Positions 8,569 to 17,650 of a DNA stretch of 64,000 nt are shown one piece after another. The position numbers and the translations under genes were made by a program. Every line of letters begins with the position of its first letter. Positions within the stretch are counted from its first letter, which is position 1. Below the pieces are notes generated by a model. That model made no database searches. It was not told where the DNA came from and saw only the letters and a list, made by a program, of their open reading frames with translations. The DNA comes from an uncultured Ruminiclostridium sp. (GTDB lineage: Bacteria > Bacillota > Clostridia > Oscillospirales > Acutalibacteraceae), in assembly GCA_902490005.1 (NCBI GenBank), contig CABUCM010000005.1, positions 40,482 to 104,481 on the forward strand, given 5' to 3'.

Positions 8569-9480
8569 TCAAGCCTTATCCGCCATCAGCTGCACCATGA
8601 CAGCCTTTTGCGCGTGAAGGCGGTTTTCCGCCTCCTCAAAAATCTCCGCCCCGTGGGCTTCAAACACCTCGGCGGTGATTTCCTCCCCGCGGTGGGCAGG
8701 CAGGCAGTGCTGCACCATGGCGTCCTTGTGGGCCGCCGCCATCAGCTGTCCGTTGATCTGATACCCGGCGAAGGCCTTTTTCCGTTTCTCCGCTTCCTCT
8801 TCCTGGCCCATGGAAGCCCAAACGTCGGTAATAATCACGTCCGCGTCCTTCGCCGCCTCCAAGGGAGCCCTGCAAAGGGTAAAGCAATCGTATTCCTTGG
8901 CGAAATCCAGCACCCTGGAATCCGGGTCATAGCCCTCCGGACAAGCGACGGACACCGTCATGCCGGTTTTCAGGCCGCCCACGATCAGGGAATTCATCAT
9001 ATTGTTGCCGTCGCCGATAAAGCACATTTTCAGGCCTTCCAGCTTGCCCTTGACCTCCCGTATGGTCATCAAATCCGCTAGCACCTGGCAGGGATGGCAG
9101 AAATCGGTCAGGCCGTTGATGATGGGAATATCGCCGTACTCCGCCAGGGCTTCCACTTCGCTTTGCGCAAAGGTGCGGATCATAATCCCATCCAAGTAAC
9201 GGGAAAGCACTCTGGCGGTGTCCTCAACCGGCTCGCCTCTGCCGATCTGCATATCCTTGGCGGAAAGGAAGATGGGCATACCTCCTAGCTGGTACATTCC
9301 CACCTCAAAAGACACCCTGGTCCGGGTGGAGGATTTCTGGAAAATCATGCCCAGGGTTTTTCCCGCCAGGCGCTTATGCTCAATGCCGTGCTTCAGCTCG
9401 TATTTCAGCTGGTCCGCCAGATTCAGGGTATCCACGATTTCCTGGCTGCTCCAATCCAGAAGCTTTAATAAATGTTTCAT
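8569..9480 (-). CDS. argF: Ornithine carbamoyltransferase
   Basis: 303 residues, normal length. It joins carbamoyl phosphate to ornithine to give citrulline. The carbamoyl-phosphate site 'SSTRTRVSFEVG', the ornithine-side 'DVWASMGQE' and the C-terminal 'HCLPAHRGEEI' are all present. It is the last gene of the operon, only 4 bp after argD. The catabolic homologue (arcB) is similar in sequence, but the biosynthetic neighbours decide for argF. No carbamoyl-phosphate synthase genes lie in this window. Confidence 0.96.
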   Translation of the reverse strand: MKHLLKLLDWSSQEIVDTLNLADQLKYELKHGIEHKRLAGKTLGMIFQKSSTRTRVSFEVGMYQLGGMPIFLSAKDMQIGRGEPVEDTARVLSRYLDGIMIRTFAQSEVEALAEYGDIPIINGLTDFCHPCQVLADLMTIREVKGKLEGLKMCFIGDGNNMMNSLIVGGLKTGMTVSVACPEGYDPDSRVLDFAKEYDCFTLCRAPLEAAKDADVIITDVWASMGQEEEAEKRKKAFAGYQINGQLMAAAHKDAMVQHCLPAHRGEEITAEVFEAHGAEIFEEAENRLHAQKAVMVQLMADKA

Positions 9481-9484
9481 TGAT

Positions 9485-10672
9485 TTAACCCTCCAAAATC
9501 GATTTTTCTAAAATCTCAAGGCCCCGGTCGATCTCCTCATAGGAAATATTCAGCGGCGGCAGCAGACGGATCACTGTTTTCGCCGTCAGCACCAGCAGCC
9601 CGTTTTTCACACAGCGGCCGGCAACCACCTTGGCGTTGTCCTTTTCCAGCACGATACCGATCATCATGCCCATGCCCCGCAGCGCCTGCACTCCTGCCAT
9701 TTTGCTGATCTTTTCCCGGAAATATTCCCCTTTTTCATTTACTGATTGTAAAAATTTATCATTTGCTACTCTTTGTAAAACTTCAAGCCCGCCGGCGCAG
9801 GCCACCGGGTTCCCGCCGAAGGTGGTGCCGTGCATACCGGCGCCCAGCACCTCTCCCAGATGGGAGGCGCATAGGCAGGCGCCAATAGGCAGGCCTCCTC
9901 CCAGGCCCTTGGCGGTAGTGACCACATCCGGGGTGATCCCATACTGCTCATAGCAGTAAAGGGAGCCGGTCCTGCCCACCCCTGTCTGTACTTCGTCGAT
10001 CATCAGCAGCAGGTCCTTTTCCTTGCAAAGGGCGGAAACCTTTTCTACAAATTCCTTCTTCAGTGGCATGACGCCGCCCTCGCCCTGAATCAATTCTATC
10101 ATCACGGCGCAGGTGTTGCCGGTGACGCAGGACAGCAGGCTTTCAAAATCATTGGCCTTGGCATAGGAGAAGCCCTCGGTAAAGGGCCAGAAATACCGGT
10201 GGTATTCCTCCTGGCCGGTGGCCGCTAAGGTAGTCACCGTACGGCCGTGAAAGGAATTTACCAGGGTGACGATATCCGTCCGCTGGGCTCCGTACCGGTC
10301 GGCGCTGTATTTCCTGGCCAGCTTGATCGCGCACTCGTTGGCCTCCGCGCCGGAATTGCAGAAAAACACCTTTCCAAAGCCGGTGAGCCTGCAAAGCTCC
10401 GCCGCCAGCTTTGTCTGAACCGGGGAATAGTAAAGGTTGCTCATATGCTGAATGGCGCCGGCCTGCCTGGATACCGCGCTCACCCAGCCGTCATCGCAGT
10501 AGCCCAGGCTGTTGACGCCGATGCCGCTGGTGAAGTCGATGTATTCCTTACCCTCGGTATCCACCGCCACGGCGCCCTTGCCGGAGACCAAAGCCACCGG
10601 GAACCGGCCGTAGGTAGGCATCAGGTAGTCGCGCTCCTGGTTCTTGACTTCCTCAAAATTCATATTGCTCAC
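9485..10672 (-). CDS. argD: Acetylornithine aminotransferase
   Basis: 395 residues, PLP-dependent class III aminotransferase. It converts N-acetylglutamate semialdehyde to N-acetylornithine using glutamate. Motifs seen are 'FCNSGAEANECAIKLAR' (phosphate-binding region), 'LLMIDEVQTGVGRTG' and the Schiff-base Lys in 'VTTAKGLGGGLPIGA'. It lies 20 bp after argB and 4 bp before argF. The enzyme may also serve as succinyldiaminopimelate aminotransferase, as in some bacteria, but nothing here tests that. Confidence 0.96.
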   Translation of the reverse strand: MSNMNFEEVKNQERDYLMPTYGRFPVALVSGKGAVAVDTEGKEYIDFTSGIGVNSLGYCDDGWVSAVSRQAGAIQHMSNLYYSPVQTKLAAELCRLTGFGKVFFCNSGAEANECAIKLARKYSADRYGAQRTDIVTLVNSFHGRTVTTLAATGQEEYHRYFWPFTEGFSYAKANDFESLLSCVTGNTCAVMIELIQGEGGVMPLKKEFVEKVSALCKEKDLLLMIDEVQTGVGRTGSLYCYEQYGITPDVVTTAKGLGGGLPIGACLCASHLGEVLGAGMHGTTFGGNPVACAGGLEVLQRVANDKFLQSVNEKGEYFREKISKMAGVQALRGMGMMIGIVLEKDNAKVVAGRCVKNGLLVLTAKTVIRLLPPLNISYEEIDRGLEILEKSILEG

Positions 10673-10692
10673 TCTTTCCTAAAATTGGCTGA

Positions 10693-11550
10693 TTAATAAA
10701 ACATGGTGCCGATGCCCTCGTCGGAGAACAGCTCGATCAGAATAGAGTGGCTGATTCTTCCGTCAATAATGTGGGCCCTGCCCACGCCCTGGCGCACCGC
10801 GTCCACACAGCAATCGATTTTGGGGATCATGCCCCCGCTGATAATTTTTTCTTTTTTCAGCATGGGGACCTCGCTGACATTGACCACCGGGATCAGGGTG
10901 CTTTCGTCGTCCTTATCCCGCAGCAGGCCCTTGACGTCGGTCATTAAAATCAGCTTCAGCGCCCCCATCTTAGCGGCGATACTGGCCGCCGCCACATCGG
11001 CGTTGATGTTGTAGGTTTCCCCGTGATAGCCGCCCGCGATGGTGGAAATCACCGGGATATACCCCTTTTCCACCGCGTCGTTAATCACATCCGCGTTTAC
11101 GCTGGTAATCTCTCCCACAAAGCCCAGATCCTCCGCGGCGATTTTCTTCTCCGCCATGAGCATCCGGTTATCCAAGCCGCACAGGCCCAGCGCCCGGCCG
11201 CCAAGCTGCTCCAGCAGCTTTACCAGGTCCTTGTTTACTTTGCCCGCCAGCACCATCTGCACAATGTCTATGGTTTCCTCGTCGGTATAGCGCATGCCGT
11301 TGATAAACTTGCTTTCCTTGCCGATCTTTTTCAGCATGCCGCTGATCTCCGGGCCGCCGCCATGAACCAAAACCACGTTGATGCCTACCAGCTGCATCAG
11401 CACGATATCCCGCATCATGGCGTCCTTCAATTCCTCGTTAATCATGGCGTTGCCGCCGTATTTCACCACGATGGTTTTTCCCGCCAGCTTCTGAATATAG
11501 GGCAGCGCCTGTACCAGCACGTTTGCCCGGTCTGTAATTGGAATTTCCAT
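10693..11550 (-). CDS. argB: Acetylglutamate kinase
   Basis: 285 residues, amino-acid kinase family. It phosphorylates N-acetylglutamate, the usual arginine-feedback step. The N-terminal 'TIVVKYGGNAM' and 'VLVHGGGPEIS' nucleotide/substrate loops and the C-terminal 'IISGGMIPKIDCCVDAVRQGV' are typical. The N-terminal helix (RANVLVQALPYIQKL) characteristic of the arginine-inhibited hexameric form is present, so feedback inhibition is likely. It sits 45 bp after argJ, the widest gap inside the operon. Confidence 0.96.
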   Translation of the reverse strand: MEIPITDRANVLVQALPYIQKLAGKTIVVKYGGNAMINEELKDAMMRDIVLMQLVGINVVLVHGGGPEISGMLKKIGKESKFINGMRYTDEETIDIVQMVLAGKVNKDLVKLLEQLGGRALGLCGLDNRMLMAEKKIAAEDLGFVGEITSVNADVINDAVEKGYIPVISTIAGGYHGETYNINADVAAASIAAKMGALKLILMTDVKGLLRDKDDESTLIPVVNVSEVPMLKKEKIISGGMIPKIDCCVDAVRQGVGRAHIIDGRISHSILIELFSDEGIGTMFY

Positions 11551-11595
11551 ATTCCCTTCACGCCCGTTTCCCTGTAAATTTTATATTTTCAAAGA

Positions 11596-12822
11596 TCAGG
11601 AACGGTAATCCCCGTTGATCTTTACGTAATCGTAGGTTAAGTCACAGCCATAGGCTTCCGCCTCAAAGGAGCCGTCTTTCAGGTCCACCAGAATCTGGAT
11701 CTCCTTTTCCAGCAGAATTTCCTTGGCCTTTTCCTCGCTGAATTCGATGCCGGCGCCGTCCTCGCACACTGGGATTTCTCCCTTAACAGACCGGAAGGAC
11801 ACATCCACCCTGTTAACGTCCACCTGGCAGCCGGAATAGCCGATGGCGCACAGCACACGGCCCCAGTTGGCGTCCGCGCCGAACATGGCGGCCTTCAGCA
11901 GGCTGGAGCAAATCACCGACTTAGCCACGCCCTTGGCGTCCGCCAGGGTTTTCGCCCCGGTGACCTTGCAGATCAGCAACTTGGTGGCTCCCTCGCCGTC
12001 CCCGGCCATAAGCTTGGAAATCTCCTTGCAAACGTACACCAGGCCCTGGAGAAAAGCGTGGTAATCCTCTGTTTTCCCGGTGATTTCCTGGTTTCCGGCC
12101 TTGCCGGAGGCCAAAATCGCCAGCGTGTCGTTGGTGGAAGTATCCCCGTCCACGCTGACCATGTTAAAGCTGACATCCGCCGCTTCCTTGATGGCGCATT
12201 GCAGCATTTCCGGTGAAACCGCCGCGTCGGTGGTAACGAACCCCAGCATGGTCGCCATGTTGGGATGGATCATGCCGCTGCCCTTGGCAATACCGCCGAT
12301 AGTCACGGTTTTGCCGCCTACCGTTACCTCAACGGCGATTTCCTTTTTAATGGTATCCGTGGTCATAATAGCTTCCGCCGCGTCGGTGCCGCCTTCCTTG
12401 GAGAGGGCCGCCACCAGCGCTCCCACACCGCTTTCGATTGGCTCGATAGGCAGGATCTGGCCGATGACGCCGGTAGAAGCGACTAAAACATCCTCCTGGG
12501 GAATGTTCAGCTCCTTCGCCGCCAGCCGGCACATCGCCTCGGCTTTTTCCACGCCGTCGGCGTTGCAGGTGTTGGCGTTGCCGGAATTGACGATAACCGC
12601 CTGGGCCTTGCCGTTTTTCAAATGCTCCCGGGTCACCAAAATAGGGGCGCCCTTCACCAGGTTCTGCGTGTAAATCGCCGCCGCGGAGCACAGGGTATCG
12701 GCGTAAATCAAGCCCAGATCCCGCCTGGATTTATTTTTGCGGATGCCGCAGTGGATTCCCGAAGCGGTAAACCCTTGCGCCGCGGTCACGCCGCCTGAAA
12801 CCTGTTTCATCTTCATATTCAT
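11596..12822 (-). CDS. argJ: Glutamate N-acetyltransferase / ornithine acetyltransferase
   Basis: 408 residues, N-terminal nucleophile family. It transfers acetyl from acetylornithine to glutamate and thereby recycles the acetyl group. The self-cleavage site is visible in 'HPNMATMLGFVTTDA', where cleavage precedes the Thr of 'ATML', leaving that Thr as nucleophile. The upstream 'IAKGSGMIHPNMA' is also conserved. No separate argA is in the operon, so this protein may be bifunctional and also use acetyl-CoA. That second activity cannot be judged by sequence alone. Confidence 0.95.
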   Translation of the reverse strand: MNMKMKQVSGGVTAAQGFTASGIHCGIRKNKSRRDLGLIYADTLCSAAAIYTQNLVKGAPILVTREHLKNGKAQAVIVNSGNANTCNADGVEKAEAMCRLAAKELNIPQEDVLVASTGVIGQILPIEPIESGVGALVAALSKEGGTDAAEAIMTTDTIKKEIAVEVTVGGKTVTIGGIAKGSGMIHPNMATMLGFVTTDAAVSPEMLQCAIKEAADVSFNMVSVDGDTSTNDTLAILASGKAGNQEITGKTEDYHAFLQGLVYVCKEISKLMAGDGEGATKLLICKVTGAKTLADAKGVAKSVICSSLLKAAMFGADANWGRVLCAIGYSGCQVDVNRVDVSFRSVKGEIPVCEDGAGIEFSEEKAKEILLEKEIQILVDLKDGSFEAEAYGCDLTYDYVKINGDYRS

Positions 12823-12841
12823 CCTCTCCTTTTCGCCCCGG

Positions 12842-13876
12842 TTAAAACGCGGGGGGAACCAATGTTAAGCCCGCTGTCTCCTCCAGGCCAAAAATCAGGT
12901 TCATATTCTGAATCGCCTGGCCGGCCGCTCCCTTCACCATATTATCGATGGCAGATATGGCGATCAGGTTGCCGCACCGGGCGTCGATGTGCAGGGAAAT
13001 GTCGCAGAAATTGGAATACTTGATATTGTGAATGTCCGCGTTCATGCCGTCCGGCAGCAGGCGGACAAAATACTCGTCCTGATAAAACTCCTCATACGCT
13101 TTCCGCACCTGCTCCTTGGTAACGCCGGGCTTCAGCCTGCCATAGCAGGTGGACAAGATTCCCCGGTTCACCGGCAGAAGATGGGGCACGAACGTGACGT
13201 TTACCTTTTGGCCAGACAGGCGGGACAAGGTCTGTTCAATTTCGGGGGTATGCCGGTGGCTGGCCACCTTATAGGCGTGCATGCCCTCGTTCAAATCCGG
13301 GTAATGGGTGCCCTGGGATAGCCCTCTTCCCGCCCCGGTAACGCCGGATTTGGAGTCGATAATAATGCCGGCAAGCTCGATCAGCCCGTTTGCCACCGCT
13401 GGAGCCAGCGCCAAGGGCGCTCCCGTGGTATAGCAGCCGGGGTTGGCGATCACCTTTTTCCCCAGGATATCCTTTCTGAACAGCTCCGGCAGGCCGTAGA
13501 CCGCCTTTTCATGGAGCGCCTTATCCTGGTAGGTACCGCCGTACCATTCCTGATATTCTTCCTCGCTGTCCAGACGGAAATCCGCTCCCAGGTCGATAAA
13601 GGCCTTTCCCTGTTCATCACAGGTTTTGGCAAGCTCCTGGGATAACCCATGGGGCAAAGCGGCGAACACCACGTCGCTTTTCTCCACCACCTCGCCGGCG
13701 GTTGCGCAGATCATATCGCACAAATTCAAATAAGCTGGGTAAACCTCGCTGATGGCCTTCCCCTCAAAGCTGACGGAACTGACAGCGGTAACCTCCGCCT
13801 GCGGATGGCTCAGCAGCAGCCGCACCAACTCGGAGCCGGCATAGCCGGTGGCTCCCACGATTCCTGCGTATATCAT
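12842..13876 (-). CDS. argC: N-acetyl-gamma-glutamyl-phosphate reductase
   Basis: 344 residues, the long type-1 form. It reduces N-acetylglutamyl phosphate to the semialdehyde with NADPH. The N-terminal 'GIVGATGYAGSELVRLL' is the dinucleotide-binding loop. The active-site Cys is in 'NPGCYTTGAPLAL'. His residues in 'GVTGAGRG...THYPDLNEGMHAYKVASHRHTPEI' fit the family. It lies 13 bp after argH and 19 bp before argJ. Confidence 0.96.
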   Translation of the reverse strand: MIYAGIVGATGYAGSELVRLLLSHPQAEVTAVSSVSFEGKAISEVYPAYLNLCDMICATAGEVVEKSDVVFAALPHGLSQELAKTCDEQGKAFIDLGADFRLDSEEEYQEWYGGTYQDKALHEKAVYGLPELFRKDILGKKVIANPGCYTTGAPLALAPAVANGLIELAGIIIDSKSGVTGAGRGLSQGTHYPDLNEGMHAYKVASHRHTPEIEQTLSRLSGQKVNVTFVPHLLPVNRGILSTCYGRLKPGVTKEQVRKAYEEFYQDEYFVRLLPDGMNADIHNIKYSNFCDISLHIDARCGNLIAISAIDNMVKGAAGQAIQNMNLIFGLEETAGLTLVPPAF

Positions 13877-13889
13877 AAGTAACTCCCTC

Positions 13890-15272
13890 TTATTCCTCTT
13901 TTAATAATTCCTTGACCCTTTTTACCTGAGCCAGTACGTTTTCCTTGGCGGGCCCCCCTAGAACGTTTCTGCCGTTGACGCAGTTTTCCAAGGAAATCGC
14001 CTCGTAAACCCCCTGGTCAAAGGTACCGCATACCTTTTGGTATTCCTCTAGCGGCAGGCTTTCCAAGGTCTCTCCCAGTTGGATGCACCGGGCCACCAAA
14101 GTGCCGGTGGCCTTATAGGCGTCCCGGAAGGGCAGGCCCTTTTTCACCAGGTAATCGGCGCAGTCGGTGGCGTTGATAAAGCCTCCCGCCGCGGCCTTCC
14201 GCATGTTCTCCGGCAGCACCTTCATGGTGGCCAGCATGGGAATAAAGGCGGTCAGGCACATTTTCACCGTTTCCACCGCGTCAAAGATGGCTTCCTTATC
14301 CTCCTGCATATCCTTGTTATAGGCCAAGGGCAGGCCCTTCATCACCGTCAGCAGGGTCATCAGGCTGCCGAATACCCGTCCGGATTTTCCCCGGACCAAT
14401 TCCGGGATATCCGGGTTTTTCTTTTGGGGCATAATACTGGAACCAGTGGAAAAAGCGTCGTCCAGCTCGATAAATTTAAACTCCCAGGAGCACCAGAGGA
14501 TGATTTCCTCAGAGAACCGGGACAAATGGACCATGACAATAGACAAAGCCGCCGCCAGCTCCATACAGAAATCCCGGTCAGAAACCCCGTCCAGGCTGTT
14601 CTGCATGGTATCGGAAAACCCCAGCAGCCTGGTGGTGATCGTGCGGTCGATGGGATAAGTGGTGGACGCCAAAGCGCCGGAGCCCAGGGGGTTGACGTTC
14701 ATCCGCTTCACCGCGTCCTGGAGCCTGCCCAGATCCCGCAAAAACATCTCGGCATAGGCCATCAGATGGTGGCCGAAGGTGATAGGCTGAGCACGCTGCA
14801 AATGGGTGTAACCAGGCATCACCGCGCCTGCGTAAGACTCGGCTTGGCCGCAGATGGTCTCCGCCAGTTCCTTGAGCTGGGCAGCCAGCCCTTGGGCTTC
14901 CTTTCGCAGATAAAGGCGGATATCCAGCGCCACCTGGTCGTTCCGGCTTCTGGCGGTGTGCAGCCGTTTGCCGGTATCCCCCAGCCGCCGGGTCAGCTCC
15001 CCTTCCATAAAGGTGTGGATATCCTCCTGCGTCATATCGATCTCCAAGGTTCCGGCCTGTAAATCCTTTAAAATTCCTTCCAGGCCGTCACAAATGGCGT
15101 CGGCCTCGCTTTTCTCGATGACGCCGCACTGTCCCAGCATGGCAGCGTGGGCTATGGAACCCTCGATATCCTGCTGGGCCATTTTACAATCGAAAGAAAT
15201 CGACGAGTTGAAATCATTGGTTTTCTGATCCAGTTCCTTTTGGAACCGCCCTGTCCATAATGGCAAATTCAT
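13890..15272 (-). CDS. argH: Argininosuccinate lyase
   Basis: 460 residues, fumarase/aspartase superfamily. It splits argininosuccinate into arginine and fumarate. The family signature 'GSSIMPQKKNPD' with its flexible catalytic Ser loop, 'HTARSRNDQVALD' and 'GYTHLQRAQPITFGHH' with the catalytic His are all seen. It is separated from argG by 276 bp that contain a weak hairpin and a pair of direct repeats, so it may be transcribed partly independently of argG. Confidence 0.96.
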   Translation of the reverse strand: MNLPLWTGRFQKELDQKTNDFNSSISFDCKMAQQDIEGSIAHAAMLGQCGVIEKSEADAICDGLEGILKDLQAGTLEIDMTQEDIHTFMEGELTRRLGDTGKRLHTARSRNDQVALDIRLYLRKEAQGLAAQLKELAETICGQAESYAGAVMPGYTHLQRAQPITFGHHLMAYAEMFLRDLGRLQDAVKRMNVNPLGSGALASTTYPIDRTITTRLLGFSDTMQNSLDGVSDRDFCMELAAALSIVMVHLSRFSEEIILWCSWEFKFIELDDAFSTGSSIMPQKKNPDIPELVRGKSGRVFGSLMTLLTVMKGLPLAYNKDMQEDKEAIFDAVETVKMCLTAFIPMLATMKVLPENMRKAAAGGFINATDCADYLVKKGLPFRDAYKATGTLVARCIQLGETLESLPLEEYQKVCGTFDQGVYEAISLENCVNGRNVLGGPAKENVLAQVKRVKELLKEE

Positions 15273-15293
15273 TCATCCTTTCCCCCAGGCATC

Positions 15294-15422
15294 CAGGCTG
15301 AGCCTGGACGCACTTCGCGCCCGGGGCCTTCTTTATTATCAAGCGGTCTTTGCTTCCCGCGCGGAAACCCCATGTTTTAGCGGCGCGGCTTTTTCAGGCT
15401 GAGCCTGGACGCACCTCGCGCC
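15294..15422. repeat. 28-bp direct repeat pair between argG and argH
   Basis: Two copies, 15294-15321 and 15395-15422, differ at one position (CACTTCGCGCC versus CACCTCGCGCC). Each starts with the palindrome CAGGCTGAGCCTG. The copies are 73 bp apart and both are in the same orientation. They do not resemble ARG boxes, which are AT-rich. They could be members of a small dispersed repeat family or hairpin-forming RNA stabilisers. The 276-bp region holds no gene. Confidence 0.75.
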
Positions 15423-15513
15423 TAAGGCTTGTCACAACAACGGCAGTCTTTCCGATTCCCGCTTTTTCCGGTAAAAAATTCAAAACCTAGGGTTCTCCTA
15501 ATAATTACGAAGA

Positions 15514-15532
15514 GGGCGGACAGTGTCCGCCC
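15514..15532 (-). terminator. Weak hairpin after argG
   Basis: An 8-bp perfect stem GGGCGGAC/GTCCGCCC with a 3-nt loop lies 16 bp after the argG stop. On the minus strand it is followed by TCTTCGTAATTATT rather than a U-run, so it may be a partial terminator or processing site, allowing read-through into argH. Confidence 0.5.
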
Positions 15533-15548
15533 TGTATTGGAGATATTT

Positions 15549-16769
15549 TTATTTCTGCTGGTTTTTGGCCTTTTTCATGGCCTGAACCTTGATAGGCAGG
15601 CCGAACAGGTTGATAAAGCCGGCGGAATCCGCCTGGTTATAAACCTCGTCCTCGTCGAAGGTGGCGATCTCCTCGTCATACAAGGAGTAGGGAGAGGTAA
15701 CACCCGCGTCGATGATGTTGCCCTTATAAAGCTTCAATTTCACGTCGCCGGTAACCGTCTCCTGGGTAGAATCCACAAAGGCGGAGAGGGCTTCCCTAAG
15801 AGGGGTAAACCACTGGCCGTAGTAAACCAGCTCCGCAAACCGGAGGGCCACGCCCTGCTTATAATGATAGGTGTCCCGGTCAAGGCAGATTTCTTCCAGC
15901 TTATTGTGGGCGTGATAAAGAATGGTTCCGCCGGGAGTCTCATAAACGCCGCGGCTCTTCATACCCACCAGCCGGTTTTCCACCATGTCGGCAATGCCGA
16001 TTCCGTTGGCGCCGCCCAGCTCGTTTAATTTTTTCACAATGGAAACGCCGTCCATGTCCTTGCCGTCGATGGACGTAGGAACGCCCTTTTCAAAATGCAG
16101 GGTCACATAGGTGGCCTCGTCGGGAGCCTTCATGGGGGAAACGCCCAGCTCTAAAATTTCATCATATTTAGGCTCGTTGGCGGGATCCTCCAGATCAAGG
16201 CCCTCATGGGAAAGGTGCCAGATATTTTTATCCTTGGAATAGTTGGTCTCTCTGGTGATGTTCAGGGGGATATTGTGGGCCTCGGCATACTGGATTTCTT
16301 CCTCACGGCTTTTCAGGTCCCAGATCCTCCAAGGGGCGATAATTTTCATCTCCGGAGCGAAGGCCTTAATAGCCAGCTCAAAACGCACCTGGTCGTTGCC
16401 TTTGCCGGTGCAGCCGTGGCAGATGGCGTCGGCGCCTTCCGCCTTGGCGATTTCCACAATTCTCTTGGCGATAATGGGCCTGGCGAAAGAGGTGCCCAGC
16501 AGATATTTATTCTCATACACAGCCCCGGCCTTAACGGTGGGGAAAATGAAGTCCTCTACAAATACCTTGTTTAGGTCCTCGATGTACAGCTTAGAGGCGC
16601 CGGTTTTTTTCGCTTTCTCTTCTAATCCCGAAAGCTCCTTGCCTTGGCCCACGTCGGCCGCCACGGCGATAACCTCGCAGTTATTATAGTTTTCCTTCAG
16701 CCACGGAATGATAATCGAGGTATCCAAACCGCCGGAATACGCCAAAACCACTTTTTTAATCTCTGCCAT
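15549..16769 (-). CDS. argG: Argininosuccinate synthase
   Basis: 406 residues from the chosen ATG. It condenses citrulline and aspartate using ATP. The PP-loop 'AYSGGLDTSIIIPWL' is at the N-terminus, with 'GCTGKGNDQVRFE' further in, as in the family. A longer frame begins at a TTG at 16784, but a GGGGGT ribosome site lies between it and the ATG at 16769 with correct spacing, and the family N-terminus matches 'MAEIKKVVLAYSGG'. It is the promoter-proximal gene of the arginine cluster. An ARG box and a good sigma-A promoter lie upstream. Confidence 0.96.
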   Translation of the reverse strand: MAEIKKVVLAYSGGLDTSIIIPWLKENYNNCEVIAVAADVGQGKELSGLEEKAKKTGASKLYIEDLNKVFVEDFIFPTVKAGAVYENKYLLGTSFARPIIAKRIVEIAKAEGADAICHGCTGKGNDQVRFELAIKAFAPEMKIIAPWRIWDLKSREEEIQYAEAHNIPLNITRETNYSKDKNIWHLSHEGLDLEDPANEPKYDEILELGVSPMKAPDEATYVTLHFEKGVPTSIDGKDMDGVSIVKKLNELGGANGIGIADMVENRLVGMKSRGVYETPGGTILYHAHNKLEEICLDRDTYHYKQGVALRFAELVYYGQWFTPLREALSAFVDSTQETVTGDVKLKLYKGNIIDAGVTSPYSLYDEEIATFDEDEVYNQADSAGFINLFGLPIKVQAMKKAKNQQK

Positions 16770-16823
16770 TTTTATAACCCCCAAAATATTTCATCTTAAA
16801 ATTGTTTTCGTTCAGTGGTTCCT

Positions 16824-16851
16824 ATTATACACCTTTTATGCAAAAAATCAA
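16824..16851 (-). promoter_or_regulatory. Promoter of argG and the arginine operon
   Basis: On the minus strand TTGATT (16846-16851) and TATAAT (16824-16829) are spaced by 16 bp, a near-consensus vegetative promoter. Transcription would begin near 16817, giving a leader of about 48 nt before the argG ATG. Confidence 0.8.
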
Positions 16852-16859
16852 GACTTTAT

Positions 16860-16873
16860 TGCATAAATATTCA
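16860..16873 (-). promoter_or_regulatory. ARG box (ArgR/AhrC operator)
   Basis: The sequence TGCATAAATATTCA fits the ArgR consensus TGNAT-N4-ATNCA with one half-site deviation. It sits 9 bp upstream of the argG -35 box. No ArgR gene is in the window. The expected effect is arginine-dependent repression. Confidence 0.7.
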
Positions 16874-17143
16874 TACATTGGAATTTTGGTTAGATTTCCA
16901 CAAAAAAGGCCATGAAATTGAGCCTGCTCTTATTTTGTATGATGTTAAAACCCAGGTTTTCTAATTTAGGGGTTCTGTTGAAATGTATATAAATAAATTG
17001 GAATGTTATAAAATACTCTTTCAGCACCGTAAAAGCAACAGAAAACGTCCTGTATTTATGGTATCATAATCTTCTAAATTATGGTATGATAAAGTCGTAA
17101 AAACTGGAAGCCAACTAAGTTAATTTACAAAGGAGAGATTCTT

Positions 17144-17650
17144 ATGCCTTTTCAGGAAATCAATGTCCGTGAATTTTCCATGAAGCCCTTTGAAATGATC
17201 GGCGAGGAATGGATGCTGGTCACCGCCGGCGATCAGGAAAAATATAATACCATGACCGCCAGCTGGGGCGGTATCGGCGTTATGTGGGGCAAGAACGTAG
17301 CGGTTACGGTGATCCGTCCCCAGCGGTACACCAAGGAATTCGTGGAATCCCACGACACCTTCACCCTAAGCTTTTACCCCAGGGATTATAAAAAGGCGCT
17401 GTCCATCTGCGGCAGCAAATCCGGCCGGGACATCGACAAGGCCAAGGAAACGGGCCTGACCCCGGTCTTTGACCAGGCCGCCCCTTACTTTGAGCAGGCC
17501 AGCGTGGTGCTGGTATGCAAAAAGCTGTATGCCCAGCCTATGGATCCAGCCGGCTTTGTCGACAAATCTTTAGATGGCCAATGGTATCCGGACAAAGACT
17601 ACCACAAAATGTTTGTCGGCGAAGTGGTTAAGGTGCTGGTGAAAAAATGA
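17144..17650 (+). CDS. Flavin reductase-like, FMN-binding split-barrel protein
   Basis: 168 residues. The fold is suggested by 'YNTMTASWGGIGVMWGKNVAVTVIRPQRYT' near the N-terminus and 'FTLSFYPRDYKKALSICGSKSGRDIDK', typical of the flavin-reductase-like/FMN-binding domain. Such proteins bind FMN and may reduce flavins or serve as small flavoproteins. No specific substrate can be given. A strong AAGGAGAG ribosome site precedes the ATG. The stop overlaps the next gene (ATGA at 17647-17650), so the two are co-expressed. Confidence 0.85.
   Translation: MPFQEINVREFSMKPFEMIGEEWMLVTAGDQEKYNTMTASWGGIGVMWGKNVAVTVIRPQRYTKEFVESHDTFTLSFYPRDYKKALSICGSKSGRDIDKAKETGLTPVFDQAAPYFEQASVVLVCKKLYAQPMDPAGFVDKSLDGQWYPDKDYHKMFVGEVVKVLVKK

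Noticed and set aside
16900..17143. Possible small gene or riboswitch between argG and the flavin reductase gene
   Set aside because: The AT-rich 240 bp shows only imperfect TATGGTAT-type repeats near 17060-17095 and no coding frame or conserved RNA motif.
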